This document shows, one piece after another, positions 50,978 to 60,833 of a DNA stretch of 64,000 nt (its first letter is position 1; the number at the start of each line of letters is the position of its first letter). Below the pieces are notes generated by a model. That model ran no database searches and had not been told where the DNA came from. It saw only the letters and a list, made by a program, of their open reading frames with translations. Source of the DNA: Ruminococcus_G sp050944415 (GTDB taxonomy: Bacteria > Bacillota > Clostridia > Lachnospirales > Lachnospiraceae); assembly GCA_050944415.1 (NCBI GenBank), contig JBMNRA010000004.1, forward strand, positions 1 to 64,000, written 5' to 3'. The position numbers were made by a program, and so were the translations under genes.

Positions 50978-53611
50978 TTATTTTGCCTCATACCAGTTTT
51001 CTCCCTGGTGCATATCTACCTCCAGAGGAACGGAAAGATCCGCCGCCTGCATCATTTCTTCCTTTAAAACGGCAGAAACTTTTTCTGTTTCATCTTTCCA
51101 GGTCTCAACCAACAGTTCATCATGCACCTGCAGAATCAGGCGTGATTTCAGTTTTTCTCTTTTCAGGCGGTTATGAACCCGGATCATGGCGATTTTAATA
51201 ATATCCGCCGCCGTTCCCTGAATAGGCGCGTTCATCGCCACTCTTTCTCCAAAAGAACGCTGCATAAAATTACTGGAAGAAAGTTCCGGCATAGGTCTGC
51301 GTCTGCCGAAAAGTGTCCTGGCATAGCCTTTTTCTTTCGCATCCGATACCAGTCCGTCCAAAAATTGTTTTACACCGGGATAAGTTTCGAAATATTTTTC
51401 AATATAGTCTGCCGCTTCCTTTCTTGTAATACTCAGATCCTGACTGAGTCCGAAGGAACTGATTCCATATACGATACCAAAATTAACCGCCTTTGCATTT
51501 CTTCTCTGAAGATCCGTTACCTGATCAAAAGGAATATGAAAAACCTGAGAAGCTGTAATTCTGTGGATATCACTCTCCTCACGGTAAGCCTGAATCAGGC
51601 GTTCATCACCGGAACAGTGCGCCAGTACCCGCAGCTCAATCTGAGAGTAATCCGCATCCAGGAATACACAGCCGTCCCGCGGAACAAATACTTTCCGAAT
51701 CAGCCGTCCCAGTTCCATCCGGATGGGAATATTCTGCAGATTCGGTTCCGTACTGCTGATTCTTCCTGTAGCCGTTATCGTCTGATTGAAACTGGAATGG
51801 ATCCTTCCGTCTTCTCCAATATACCCGGCCAGTCCGTCGGCATAAGTGGACTTCAGTTTGGCCAGCTGGCGATATTCCAGGATATTTGACACAATTTCAT
51901 GATCCGGCGCCAGTTTGTCCAGCACGTCCGCTGCTGTGGAATATCCTGTTTTCGTTTTCTTTCCTCCCGGCAGCCCCAGTTTTTCAAAAAGAATAACGCC
52001 CAGCTGTTTGGGTGAATTGATATTGAATTCTTCCCCGGCCTGCTGGTAGATAATGGATTCCAGCTCCTTGATCCTCACCTCCAGCTTCCCGCCGTAGGAA
52101 GCCAGCTCTTCTTTCTTTACCCGGATTCCTTCCGTCTCCATGTCATGAAGAACATAAACGAGAGGAAGCTCTATGTCTTCATATAATTTATCCATCTCTT
52201 TTTCCGTCAGAATCTTTGTAAGAGGCTCTCTCGCAGCAAACGCCGTATATCCCATATAGCAGGCCAGACGCATCAGTTGCTCCTCGTGATCAGATGCCGC
52301 TTCCTTTATTCCTGTCTTGCCAAGCAGTTCTGTTCTGGAAGGAAAAATCATATTCAGATACTCCCTGGCTATATCTTCATAAGGATAGGAAGATTTCAGC
52401 GGATTATTCAGATATGCCGCAATTTCCACATCAAACACAAAACTGTTCTGATCCAGCTCTACTACAGCCAGCAAAGACTTCAGATTCAAAACAGACACGT
52501 GCTCACACTCTCCGACAAGCTTCCGTATCCAGTCTTTCAGATATGCTTCCGTCACAAATCCCTGCACCGGAAGATAATAAATATCTTCCGGCGAAAAAGC
52601 AACCGCCATGCCATACAGCCTGTCTTTCTCCGATATGACGGCCAGACCGCAATTTCCGGCCTTTCCTGCACCTTTCAGCGCCTGCTCCGCCTTGCTCAGT
52701 TCTTCCACTTTCAGAAAGTAATCCTCCACTGCCGACACCGGGGATTCCGTAAAAAATCTGGACAGCAGATTTTTAAATTCCAGACGGATAAAAAGCTGAT
52801 GAGTCTGCTCGTTGAACAGATCCCCCACCCTGGCCTTTTCCCAGTCATAATCAAGGGGACAGTCTGTCCGGATAGTAGCCAGATCTTTACTCATCAGTGC
52901 CTGATCGTAATATTCCCGCAAAGCTTCTTTTGCCTTATTTGGCCTGACTTCCTCCAGATGATCATGAGCATTCTCTATGCTTCCATATTCCTTAATCAGC
53001 TTCGTAGCCGTCTTCTCTCCGACCCCGGGAATTCCGGGAATATTATCTGAAGTGTCACCCATCAGCCCTTTCACATCAATAAACTGCAGCGGAGTCACCT
53101 GATACCTTTCCATAACGTCCGCTGCATAGTAATCTTCTGTAACTGTTTTTCCGCCCTTTGTTTTGGGAATCCGTATTTTGACATGCTCCTGTGCCAGCTG
53201 AAGCAGATCCCTGTCGCCCGACACAATCGTCACATCCAGCTCTTTCTCCCTGGCCATCCGCGCCACAGTTCCCAGCATGTCATCCGCCTCATACCCCTCG
53301 TGAGATACGGTAAGGATTCCCATGGCTTTCAGAACTTCTTTAAGGAGAGGAATCTGTTCCCGAAGTTCAGGCGGCATGGGCTTTCTTGTCCCCTTATATT
53401 CTTTATATTTGGTGTGCCGGAAAGTAGGGGCAGCCAGATCAAAAGCCACTGTCAGATATTCCGGTTTTTCCTCATCGAGTATTTTAAAAAGTATATTTAA
53501 AAATCCATATACCGCATTGGTGTGCAGACCTTCTCCGTTGGTCAGATCGGGAATTCCGTAAAACGCCCGGTGAATAATGCTGTGCCCGTCTATCAGCACT
53601 GTTTTTTCCAT
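50978..53611 (-). CDS. polA: DNA polymerase I
   Basis: The 877-residue protein has a 5' nuclease domain to about residue 290, a degenerate 3'-5' exonuclease domain and a polymerase domain. Motif A is DADYSQIELRVLAH, motif B is RRNAKAVNFGIVYG and motif C is LQVHDELLVE. The exonuclease segment lacks the DEDD metal ligands that would normally begin with DxE, so proofreading is probably absent, as in several Firmicutes. It fills repair gaps and removes RNA primers. It is the first gene of a polA-coaE-MBL run. Confidence 0.95.
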   Translation of the reverse strand: MEKTVLIDGHSIIHRAFYGIPDLTNGEGLHTNAVYGFLNILFKILDEEKPEYLTVAFDLAAPTFRHTKYKEYKGTRKPMPPELREQIPLLKEVLKAMGILTVSHEGYEADDMLGTVARMAREKELDVTIVSGDRDLLQLAQEHVKIRIPKTKGGKTVTEDYYAADVMERYQVTPLQFIDVKGLMGDTSDNIPGIPGVGEKTATKLIKEYGSIENAHDHLEEVRPNKAKEALREYYDQALMSKDLATIRTDCPLDYDWEKARVGDLFNEQTHQLFIRLEFKNLLSRFFTESPVSAVEDYFLKVEELSKAEQALKGAGKAGNCGLAVISEKDRLYGMAVAFSPEDIYYLPVQGFVTEAYLKDWIRKLVGECEHVSVLNLKSLLAVVELDQNSFVFDVEIAAYLNNPLKSSYPYEDIAREYLNMIFPSRTELLGKTGIKEAASDHEEQLMRLACYMGYTAFAAREPLTKILTEKEMDKLYEDIELPLVYVLHDMETEGIRVKKEELASYGGKLEVRIKELESIIYQQAGEEFNINSPKQLGVILFEKLGLPGGKKTKTGYSTAADVLDKLAPDHEIVSNILEYRQLAKLKSTYADGLAGYIGEDGRIHSSFNQTITATGRISSTEPNLQNIPIRMELGRLIRKVFVPRDGCVFLDADYSQIELRVLAHCSGDERLIQAYREESDIHRITASQVFHIPFDQVTDLQRRNAKAVNFGIVYGISSFGLSQDLSITRKEAADYIEKYFETYPGVKQFLDGLVSDAKEKGYARTLFGRRRPMPELSSSNFMQRSFGERVAMNAPIQGTAADIIKIAMIRVHNRLKREKLKSRLILQVHDELLVETWKDETEKVSAVLKEEMMQAADLSVPLEVDMHQGENWYEAK

Positions 53612-53627
53612 ATCCGTCTCCCTTCTG

Positions 53628-53963
53628 CTACAGGTATCCCAGAATCAGACATATTGTCCAGATAATCAGACCTGCAATTACAATAAAACTGAAAAAAAGA
53701 ATCTTTCTGAGCCGTCTCCTGCGATGCATCCTGTCCAGCTTGCTTTGCATATCATTTTCCAGAAGCTGACAGATATTATAGGATTCATCCTTGCTCTCAT
53801 CCTTCAGATACTTCTGCGCCATCTCCATTACATAGTATATCTCCAGATCTCCGTAGCATTCCGGACAGTTTTTTATATGATCTACAAAGTCCTCCAGATC
53901 ATTGTCGGAAATGGAGCCGTCCAGATATGCTTTCATACGGGCCTGTGCTTTTTGACAATCCAT
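53628..53963 (-). CDS. Zinc-finger (zf-HC2-like) single-pass membrane protein
   Basis: The 111-residue protein has an N-terminal HIKNCPEC (HxxxCxxC) zinc motif, like the ZAS domain of anti-sigma factors. An acidic middle segment (KDESKDESYN), a basic run (RMHRRRRLRK) and one C-terminal membrane helix follow. The start at 53963 has AGGAGG. It is 10 bases after mgtE and 16 before polA. It may be an anti-sigma-like regulator, but no ECF sigma gene is nearby. Confidence 0.7.
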   Translation of the reverse strand: MDCQKAQARMKAYLDGSISDNDLEDFVDHIKNCPECYGDLEIYYVMEMAQKYLKDESKDESYNICQLLENDMQSKLDRMHRRRRLRKILFFSFIVIAGLIIWTICLILGYL

Positions 53964-53973
53964 AAGGCACCTC

Positions 53974-55305
53974 CTACGCCAGTGACAGCATATGCGTTGC
54001 AATGGCAAAATAAATCAGTATGGAACAGGTATCCAGGATCGTTGTAATCAAAGGCGTAGCCATCAAAGCCGGATCCAGCTTCAGACTTTTTGCAATAATC
54101 GGAAGCATTCCTCCTACCAGTTTTCCCAGGATAACAATCCCGATCATAGAAAGCGCTATAACCAGTGAAATTGTCGTATCGTGGTAAATAAACTGGACTC
54201 TAAGTCCGTTGACAATGGCCAGAACACAGCTGACAATCAGCGCAATCCGGAACTCTTTCCATATCACTCGAAAAAAGTCCTTAATATGAATCTCATCCAA
54301 TGCCAGCCTGCGGATTACCAGCGTAGATGTCTGTGATCCGCAGTTTCCTCCAATTCCCATCAACATTGGAATAAAAGATACCAGCAGAGGTACAGCCTGA
54401 AATGCTTCTTCATAATAACTCAGAACAGCCCCGGATACCGTTGCCGAAAGCATCAGCACCAGCAGCCAGCCGATACGGCTTCTGGCATGTTTCAGTACAG
54501 ACGTTTTGAAATATGAATCCTCATTGGGCGCCACTGCGGCCAGTTTTGAGAAGTCTTCCGTAGTTTCATCCTGCAGAACGTCAATGGCATCGTCGAATGT
54601 TACAATTCCTACCAGTCTGTTTTCATCATCCACCACCGGCATGGCGATAAAGTCATATTTGCTCATCTGTTTTGCCACATCTTCTTTGTCATCATGCGTA
54701 TGTACCATGATAACATTGGTTTCCATGATATCTCCTACCAGCTGCTCATCTTCCGCCAGCAGCAGGTCTTTTACGGTAACCAGACCGATCAGTTTCCGAT
54801 ACTCCGTTACATAACAGGTATAGATGGTTTCTTTGTCCATACCAACCCGGCGGATCCTCGAAATCGCATCCGCCACAGAAAGATAGCGGGAAAGTTTCAC
54901 ATATTCAATGGTCATAATGCTTCCGGCACTGTCTTTCGGGTAATTCAGAATCTGATTAATGGCCTCCCGGGTTTCCGCATCAGAACTTCTTAAAATTCGG
55001 CTGATTACATTGGCCGGCATCTCCTCAATCATATCTACAGTATCATCCACGAATGTCTGATCCAGGACTTCACGAAGCTCACGGTCTGTAAAGCCGTTGA
55101 TCAGGCCCTCCTGCATATCACTGTCCATAAAAGAAAAGGTATCAGCCGCCAGCTCCTTGGGAAGAAGACGATACACCAGCAGTCGCTCCTTCTCATCCAG
55201 ATCTTCCAGTAAAATAGCCAAATCGGCGGGATTAATCTTCTGGAGTTCCTCTCGCAACTCTCCTAATTTTTTCTCTTCCAAAAGCTGTATTATTTTCTCT
55301 TTCAC
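53974..55305 (-). CDS. mgtE: Magnesium transporter MgtE
   Basis: The 443-residue protein has an N-terminal helical domain, two CBS domains at about residues 135-255 and a C-terminal membrane domain with five hydrophobic segments. GIGGNCGSQTSTLVIRRLAL is the MgtE signature in that domain. The cytosolic domains close the channel when Mg2+ is high. It starts with GTG 55305, preceded by GAGAGGT. The upstream gap is too short for an M-box riboswitch. Confidence 0.94.
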   Translation of the reverse strand: MKEKIIQLLEEKKLGELREELQKINPADLAILLEDLDEKERLLVYRLLPKELAADTFSFMDSDMQEGLINGFTDRELREVLDQTFVDDTVDMIEEMPANVISRILRSSDAETREAINQILNYPKDSAGSIMTIEYVKLSRYLSVADAISRIRRVGMDKETIYTCYVTEYRKLIGLVTVKDLLLAEDEQLVGDIMETNVIMVHTHDDKEDVAKQMSKYDFIAMPVVDDENRLVGIVTFDDAIDVLQDETTEDFSKLAAVAPNEDSYFKTSVLKHARSRIGWLLVLMLSATVSGAVLSYYEEAFQAVPLLVSFIPMLMGIGGNCGSQTSTLVIRRLALDEIHIKDFFRVIWKEFRIALIVSCVLAIVNGLRVQFIYHDTTISLVIALSMIGIVILGKLVGGMLPIIAKSLKLDPALMATPLITTILDTCSILIYFAIATHMLSLA

Positions 55306-55443
55306 TGTGATTACCTCTCATCCTAACTGCCTCAAAACCTAATTTTACCATACCTTCTGATCAGAGGTTTGTCAACCCGTATTTAAGATGTCATCTTTTC
55401 CTTCCGGCAGAAACGGCACGGCTGCCGCCGCGCCATTACCAAA

Positions 55444-57234
55444 TCAAAGGGCTTTTGTTGCATCCTGCAGCCAATCCCTTTCTTCTTCTGTTTTCATCAT
55501 TGGAAGCAGCTTTTCTCTAACCACTGCATGATATGCATTCAGGAGATCTCTTTCCCTGTTCCCCATAAGTCCGGTTAAAACAGCTTCCCTCTCAAAGGGT
55601 ACCAATGTCAGCACTTCCCAGTTCATAAACCTGCCAAAATCATTTTTTTCTTTTTTACGGCAGATCAGAAGATTTTCCAGACGGATTCCATACTCTCCTT
55701 CTATATAAATACCCGGTTCATTGGATACTACCATTCCTTCCTCCAAAACTGTCACTGCCGATCCGGTTCTGTGACGCCACCGGACAGCCTGAGGGCCTTC
55801 GTGTACATTCATCAAAAATCCCACACCATGGCCGGTTCCGTGCTGATAATCGAGGCCCGCTTCCCACAGTGATAACCGGGCCGCCAGATCCAGATTCTCT
55901 CCGCTGCAGCCATACGGAAACGTAAGCGCCGCCAGTCTCAGATTTCCCATCAGCACTCTTGTGTAATGTTCCTTCTGTTTTTCAGACAATAGTCCCAGCG
56001 CAACCGTTCTCGTGATATCCGTCGTCCCTTCCCGATACTGTCCACCGGTGTCCATCAGAAGAAATCCTGCCGCCTCCAGCTCCCGGTCAGTATCCTGACT
56101 GGCACTGTAATGGACGACAGCTCCATGATCCTGATATGCCACAATCGGATCAAAACTGGGCAGCAGATAACTGTCCCACTCCCGGCGGAATTCTTCCAGC
56201 TTTTTTGCCGCACTGATTTCCGTAATTTTTTCTTTTCCCACATGTTTTTTCAGCCAGAAAAGGAATCGGGTCACTGCTGCTCCATCCTTTAAATGAGCTT
56301 TCCGGAAATTCTGAAGCTCCGTCTCATTTTTTACTGCCTTCGCCGGCTCCACCGGAGAACTTTCACTGATCACCCGGGCAGCGCCATCCAGACTCTGAAA
56401 CAGCTTCCTGTTTACACGTTCCTGATCAGCCCATATACGCCTGCCTGCTGATATCCGGGCCAGATCCCCGTATATATCATCATAAATCTTTGTCTCAATT
56501 CCATGTTTCAATGCCCACTGAAGCATCTTCTCATTCCATGCACTCTTCTGCAGATACAAAGAAGCACGCTTTTCTTCAACAACGGCAAAGGCCAGCGGCA
56601 GCAAAGACATAGGAATATCGCTCCCTCTGATATTAAAAAGCCAGCAGATTTCATCCAGTACGGAAAGAACCAGCAAATCCGCCCCTTTTTCTCTCATCTT
56701 GTCTCTGATATATGCAATTTTTTCTTCCGTCCCAACTCCGGAAATCTCCGGCGGCAGCAGACAGACGGGATGCGCCGAACGGGCCGGCCTGTCTTTCCAT
56801 ACTCTGTCTGTCAGGTCGCCGCAATCTCTGAAAAAAGCCTGTTTCTCCCGCGCAAGGCTCTGCAGCTTCTCTGCCTGACTCTCACTGATAACCGCCCCGT
56901 CAGCAGCCAGGCACTGGCCTTCCCTCAGATTCTCCTTCAAAAAATCATAAAGAGAAGGGACATCTTCCATCCCCTCTTTAAATAATGTAATGCCGCTTCC
57001 TTTCAGCTGTTTCTGCGCCTGAATATGATATCTGGCGTCTGTCCACAGTCCCGCTCCTTCCTGCCAGATCAAAGCCGTACCGGCTGATCCCGTAAAACCG
57101 GTAATAAACTCCCGGCATTTGAAAGACTCTCCCACGTATTCTGACCCATGAGGATCATCGGTGGGAATCAGATAATAATCCACTTTTTCCTGCTGCATCA
57201 CCTGGCGCAGTGACTTTAATCTGTCTTTAACCAT
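55444..57234 (-). CDS. Aminopeptidase P family protein (M24)
   Basis: The 596-residue protein has two creatinase-type N-terminal domains and an M24 metalloprotease domain. The metal ligands are visible as Asp residues in MDTGGQYREGTTDITR, His in GTGHGVGF, Glu in VSNEPGIY and Glu in IRLENLLI. Such long forms cut N-terminal residues before proline. It starts at 57234 after AGGAGG, divergent from yjbQ. Confidence 0.92.
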   Translation of the reverse strand: MVKDRLKSLRQVMQQEKVDYYLIPTDDPHGSEYVGESFKCREFITGFTGSAGTALIWQEGAGLWTDARYHIQAQKQLKGSGITLFKEGMEDVPSLYDFLKENLREGQCLAADGAVISESQAEKLQSLAREKQAFFRDCGDLTDRVWKDRPARSAHPVCLLPPEISGVGTEEKIAYIRDKMREKGADLLVLSVLDEICWLFNIRGSDIPMSLLPLAFAVVEEKRASLYLQKSAWNEKMLQWALKHGIETKIYDDIYGDLARISAGRRIWADQERVNRKLFQSLDGAARVISESSPVEPAKAVKNETELQNFRKAHLKDGAAVTRFLFWLKKHVGKEKITEISAAKKLEEFRREWDSYLLPSFDPIVAYQDHGAVVHYSASQDTDRELEAAGFLLMDTGGQYREGTTDITRTVALGLLSEKQKEHYTRVLMGNLRLAALTFPYGCSGENLDLAARLSLWEAGLDYQHGTGHGVGFLMNVHEGPQAVRWRHRTGSAVTVLEEGMVVSNEPGIYIEGEYGIRLENLLICRKKEKNDFGRFMNWEVLTLVPFEREAVLTGLMGNRERDLLNAYHAVVREKLLPMMKTEEERDWLQDATKAL

Positions 57235-57308
57235 GCTCTCCTCCTGTTCTCTTTTTTCTCTTTCTGTGATATACTTTCCTCATAAAAATTATATGGAGGT
57301 ACATATTT

Positions 57309-57761
57309 ATGGCTGTTTATACAAAAGTAAAGGACTACTATACGAAAGGCCACATGGGCATGATTGATGTAACTGATGATTTCCAGGCAGCTGTCACAGA
57401 AGCCTGCGGCAAGCATCATATCTCTGCCGGGATTATCACCGGATTTACTACCGGCGGTGTTGCAGCCCTCACCACTCTGGAATTTGAACCTGGAATGGTC
57501 ACAAAGGATTTAAAGGAAGCTCTGGACGTTTTCTCCCCTTACCGTGATGAAAACGGGAGGGTGATTCATTATAAGCACCATGATACCTGGCACGATGACA
57601 ACGGATCCAGCCATATAAAATCCGCTGTCCTCTCTCCCTTTATCACCATACCCTTCGTAGAAGGAAAAATCACCATCGGTCCATGGCAGAATCTGACTCT
57701 GGTAGAATGCGATACCAAGGACCGGCACAGAGAGATTGTCTTCCAAGTCATGGGAGAATAA
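57309..57761 (+). CDS. YjbQ-family protein (UPF0047)
   Basis: The 150-residue protein matches the YjbQ/UPF0047 family, with VTEACGKHHISAGIITGF, the HHDTWHDDNGSSHIKSAVL segment rich in His and Asp, and GPWQNLTLVECD near the end. Members have weak thiamin-phosphate synthase activity in some reports; their physiological role is unsettled. GGAGGT lies upstream of ATG 57309. Its stop codon directly abuts that of the convergent ABC permease gene. Confidence 0.88.
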   Translation: MAVYTKVKDYYTKGHMGMIDVTDDFQAAVTEACGKHHISAGIITGFTTGGVAALTTLEFEPGMVTKDLKEALDVFSPYRDENGRVIHYKHHDTWHDDNGSSHIKSAVLSPFITIPFVEGKITIGPWQNLTLVECDTKDRHREIVFQVMGE

Positions 57762-59366
57762 TTACCTCTGCAGTTCCGTAAAACGGCGGCTTCCTCCTTC
57801 TTTCAGATAAAAATACATCCCTGCGGAGGAAGCCAGCAGTATCATGCAGTGGACAAGCATTAAAAATCCCCAACTCATACCTGCCACAGCCAGCATAATG
57901 TAGCCGAAAACGGGAGCTCCTATCAGAACTACGGCAAGAAGCAGCGTCAAAAAGGGTGACAGTCCCTGCTTTACCGCTGCCGTTTCATTGCTCCATTCCA
58001 ATTTGGGGAATCTCAGATTTACAATCACTCCCAGAAATCCCACCGCCAGATTAAAACATAAAGGCAGCAGAAATACCAGAATTCTGGACAGCCAGTCCAT
58101 AGGCAGAATAATATTCAGAACAAGCGCCGCCACACAGACCGGCACACCGCCTGTTACCACATGCATATTGACTTTTGCCATTAAAATCCGGACCGGCTCC
58201 ACCGGAAGGCTCTGGGAAATCCACAGATTTTTCCCTTCTACGGAAATACTGGGAGCAGACATAATATTAAAAGATACCAGACTGGCCAGCGCCAGTGCCG
58301 CAGCGCCGCCCACATAGCCTGCAAAACGTCCGGGAATCATTCCAATGAACTGATGCAGCGCGTCAATCTTTATCACCGCAAAAACTATCAGTATCAGCAT
58401 AAAAACCGTTCCCGTAGACGCATTGATCATATACATGGAATTCGTTCCAAAATAGCGAAGCTCTTTTTTAAGAAGCGCCATATCCACACTGCTGACATGA
58501 ACTTCATTTTCTCGGTACTTTTTCCTGATTCTTCCTTTTTTTGTAGCCGTGATATAAAAGAAACTCCGTGAAAGAATCCACATCATAACGGCAAAAGGAA
58601 CAGCTGCACAGATTACAAAGAGAAGCAGGCTGAACATACTGCCTTCTCCGGCGGCCGCACCCAGATGATAAATGGGAAACAGCGTCTTTCTTACCGTTTC
58701 TGCAATCCCTGTGCCATGTTCCGTCATCCACTGTATATAGGATGAAATCCTGCTGTAGCCATAAAAATAAAGAGCGAAAAAGGCAACATAAAGCACCACA
58801 CTGACCAGATGCTTAAAAGGAAGTCTGGCGCTCAGCACAGCTAACAGCCAGCCCAGAAGCGCGTTTATCGTTATGCTGATCAAAGGAAGCAGCAGAAAAA
58901 TAACGATCGCCGAAAAAAAGGAGGCAGCAGAAAATCCGGCAAAAAAACCATATACCACGTAAGCCGGAATCAGCACGAAAGCCTGCCAGAGGTATGCCAG
59001 CAGCAAAAGTGTAAGCATCCGGCTCATCAGAATATACAAAGGCTGAATCGGCATAGAAAGCAGAAGCTCATTATCCTTCGCATCAAACAATACCGTTTTG
59101 GACGCAAAAATTCCCCCGACAATATTCAGAAGAATGCTGATTCCTCCCATCAGCGAAAAGTAAAACCAGTCCAGTCCCGCCTGATGAAGAGGCAGGCAAA
59201 GCGCGGCCGATATCATGGCAAACAGAAAGAAAAGGCAGCCTATCACATATACGCCCAGGATACCCATTCCCACTTTCAGAGCAATCCCCGGCTTCTTTTT
59301 CCCGGAAGACCGGAACAATGATGACAGAAGCAGCAGAACTTCCGACTGAAACAATGCTTTAAACAT
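57762..59366 (-). CDS. ABC transporter permease (exporter type)
   Basis: The 534-residue protein has about twelve to fourteen hydrophobic segments, and its sequence resembles large ABC-2-like permeases found beside a single ATPase in Firmicutes. I start at MFKALFQSEV (59366), where GGAGGG lies upstream and the start overlaps the ATPase stop by eight bases. It probably exports a lipid, peptide or drug, which cannot be told from sequence. Confidence 0.8.
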   Translation of the reverse strand: MFKALFQSEVLLLLSSLFRSSGKKKPGIALKVGMGILGVYVIGCLFFLFAMISAALCLPLHQAGLDWFYFSLMGGISILLNIVGGIFASKTVLFDAKDNELLLSMPIQPLYILMSRMLTLLLLAYLWQAFVLIPAYVVYGFFAGFSAASFFSAIVIFLLLPLISITINALLGWLLAVLSARLPFKHLVSVVLYVAFFALYFYGYSRISSYIQWMTEHGTGIAETVRKTLFPIYHLGAAAGEGSMFSLLLFVICAAVPFAVMMWILSRSFFYITATKKGRIRKKYRENEVHVSSVDMALLKKELRYFGTNSMYMINASTGTVFMLILIVFAVIKIDALHQFIGMIPGRFAGYVGGAAALALASLVSFNIMSAPSISVEGKNLWISQSLPVEPVRILMAKVNMHVVTGGVPVCVAALVLNIILPMDWLSRILVFLLPLCFNLAVGFLGVIVNLRFPKLEWSNETAAVKQGLSPFLTLLLAVVLIGAPVFGYIMLAVAGMSWGFLMLVHCMILLASSAGMYFYLKEGGSRRFTELQR

Positions 59367-60072
59367 GATCTCCCTCCAGCTCCAGGAATACTGTCTCCAG
59401 CGATTCATCTCCGATTACCTCTTCCGTCGGACCGCTTTTCACCAGTTTCCCCTGTTTGATAATGGCAATCTCATCACACAGCTTTTCCGCTACTTCCAAT
59501 ACATGAGTAGAAAAGAAAATAGCGCCGCCTTTGTCACAGATCTCACGCATCAGAATTTTAACCTGATGAGAGGCCTTCGGATCCAGACCCACAAAAGGCT
59601 CATCCATAATCAGAAGCCTGGGCTCATGAATCAGCGCCGACATCAGGGCCAGCTTTTGCTTCATCCCGTGAGAGTAAGCGCTCAGCTGTTCTCCCAGATC
59701 TTCCGTTATCTCAAACAGATCGGCATAATAACGGATTCTTTCTTTTCTGACCTCTTTGTCCACCCCGTAAATATCTGCAATAAAATTGAGATATCGGATA
59801 CCGCTCATAAATTCATAAAGGTCCGGATTATCGGGAATATATGCCATGATTTTTTTACAGTCGATGGGCTGATTTTTTATGGACATTCCATTGACCAGAA
59901 TTTCTCCCTCTTCAAAGTTTAATATCCCGCAGCAGGATTTAATCGTAGTTGTTTTCCCTGCGCCGTTGTGACCGATAAAACCATAGATCTCTCCCGGCTT
60001 AATATGAAGCGACAGATTATCCACCGCTATTTTTTCTCCATATCGCTTTGTCAATCCTTCTATCCTAAGCAT
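59359..60072 (-). CDS. ABC transporter ATP-binding protein (exporter type)
   Basis: The 237-residue ATPase has Walker A GHNGAGKTT, the Q-loop at AYIPDNPDLYE, the signature region QLSAYSHGMKQK, a slightly degenerate LSGGQ as in many ABC-2 systems, and Walker B LLIMDEPFVGLDP. It is coupled to the downstream permease by an eight-base overlap. The start MLRIEGLTKRYG at 60072 follows AGGAGA. Confidence 0.9.
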   Translation of the reverse strand: MLRIEGLTKRYGEKIAVDNLSLHIKPGEIYGFIGHNGAGKTTTIKSCCGILNFEEGEILVNGMSIKNQPIDCKKIMAYIPDNPDLYEFMSGIRYLNFIADIYGVDKEVRKERIRYYADLFEITEDLGEQLSAYSHGMKQKLALMSALIHEPRLLIMDEPFVGLDPKASHQVKILMREICDKGGAIFFSTHVLEVAEKLCDEIAIIKQGKLVKSGPTEEVIGDESLETVFLELEGDHV

Positions 60073-60163
60073 TTTTCTCTCCTGTCTTTTTTTCACCCAT
60101 TATAATAGCATATTCAGCCAAAGGCAAACATTTCAGAAAAATTATCATGATTTATTAGGTATT

Positions 60164-60496
60164 CTATCCTTTCAAATTCTCCAAAGCAGACGGATTATTT
60201 TTGAGAATTGCTCCAACGATGGGGCAGGTTTCCAATTCTGAACAACCGCCACAAGTGGAAACCCCTTTTCCCAAAGCACATTTCCTAATTTCGCATATAT
60301 TCTCGCAAAATACCGTTTTTGCCCCGTTTACGCGACAGCCCTCGCAGTTAATATGTTCCGGCAGAATGGGGGCGTTATTTAACTCTGCCCATAATTTCGC
60401 CGTTTTCTCACGTAATGCCTGATCCTCATTGACAGTCGCAAGATATGCGTCACATTTTTCGCAATCCAGGCCACAATATCCGACCATCTCTTTCAT
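60164..60496 (-). CDS. DUF3795 cysteine-rich protein
   Basis: The 110-residue protein matches DUF3795. It has Cys pairs in YCGLDCEKCDAYL near the N terminus, NCEGCRVNG near residue 53, FCENICEIRKC and CGGCSELETCP. The pattern suggests zinc or Fe-S binding. AGGAGG precedes ATG 60496. Function is not known. Confidence 0.85.
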   Translation of the reverse strand: MKEMVGYCGLDCEKCDAYLATVNEDQALREKTAKLWAELNNAPILPEHINCEGCRVNGAKTVFCENICEIRKCALGKGVSTCGGCSELETCPIVGAILKNNPSALENLKG

Positions 60497-60650
60497 AGAT
60501 TATGTTCCTCCTAATGCTTTTCTTACATCTGCAAAAAACTATGTCTGATAAAAAGAAGTGAGCAGTCAGATCTATAAAATCGTACTGCTCACCCTATAAA
60601 AACTACTCAAACCACTGATTTTTTTGCGGTTTTAAGTATCGTCTCTCTAA

Positions 60651-60733
60651 TGCCGGCAGCGGGACTTGAACCCGCACGTGGTTGCCCACAACAGATTTTG
60701 AGTCTGCCTCGTCTGCCATTCCGACACGCCGGC
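60651..60733 (-). tRNA. tRNA-Leu (anticodon CAA)
   Basis: The 83-base minus-strand sequence folds as a class II tRNA, with a seven-base-pair acceptor stem (one G-U pair), a CAGA-CTCAAAA-TCTG anticodon arm giving CAA, a long variable arm and GGTTCAAGTCC in the T arm. The 3' CCA is not encoded, so it is added after transcription. It would read UUG leucine codons. Confidence 0.93.
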
Positions 60734-60791
60734 TTGATTTTTGAACCGAAATTGATTCTATCATAATTTGCATAAAACTGCAAGTGTTTTT

Positions 60792-60821
60792 TTCGGGAAA
60801 GGGAAGTTCCCATTTCCCGAA
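60792..60821. terminator. Hairpin between the alpha-galactosidase gene and tRNA-Leu
   Basis: TTCGGGAAA pairs with TTTCCCGAA and an inner GGGAA pairs with TTCCC, with a T run 5' of it and TTTTT 3' of it on the plus strand. On the coding strand of the adjacent genes it is followed by A residues, so it is only a possible terminator. Confidence 0.4.
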
Positions 60822-60833
60822 TTCTTTTTGCTG

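Noticed and set aside
55306..55443. M-box magnesium riboswitch before mgtE
   Set aside because: The gap is only 138 bases and lacks the conserved parts of the element.
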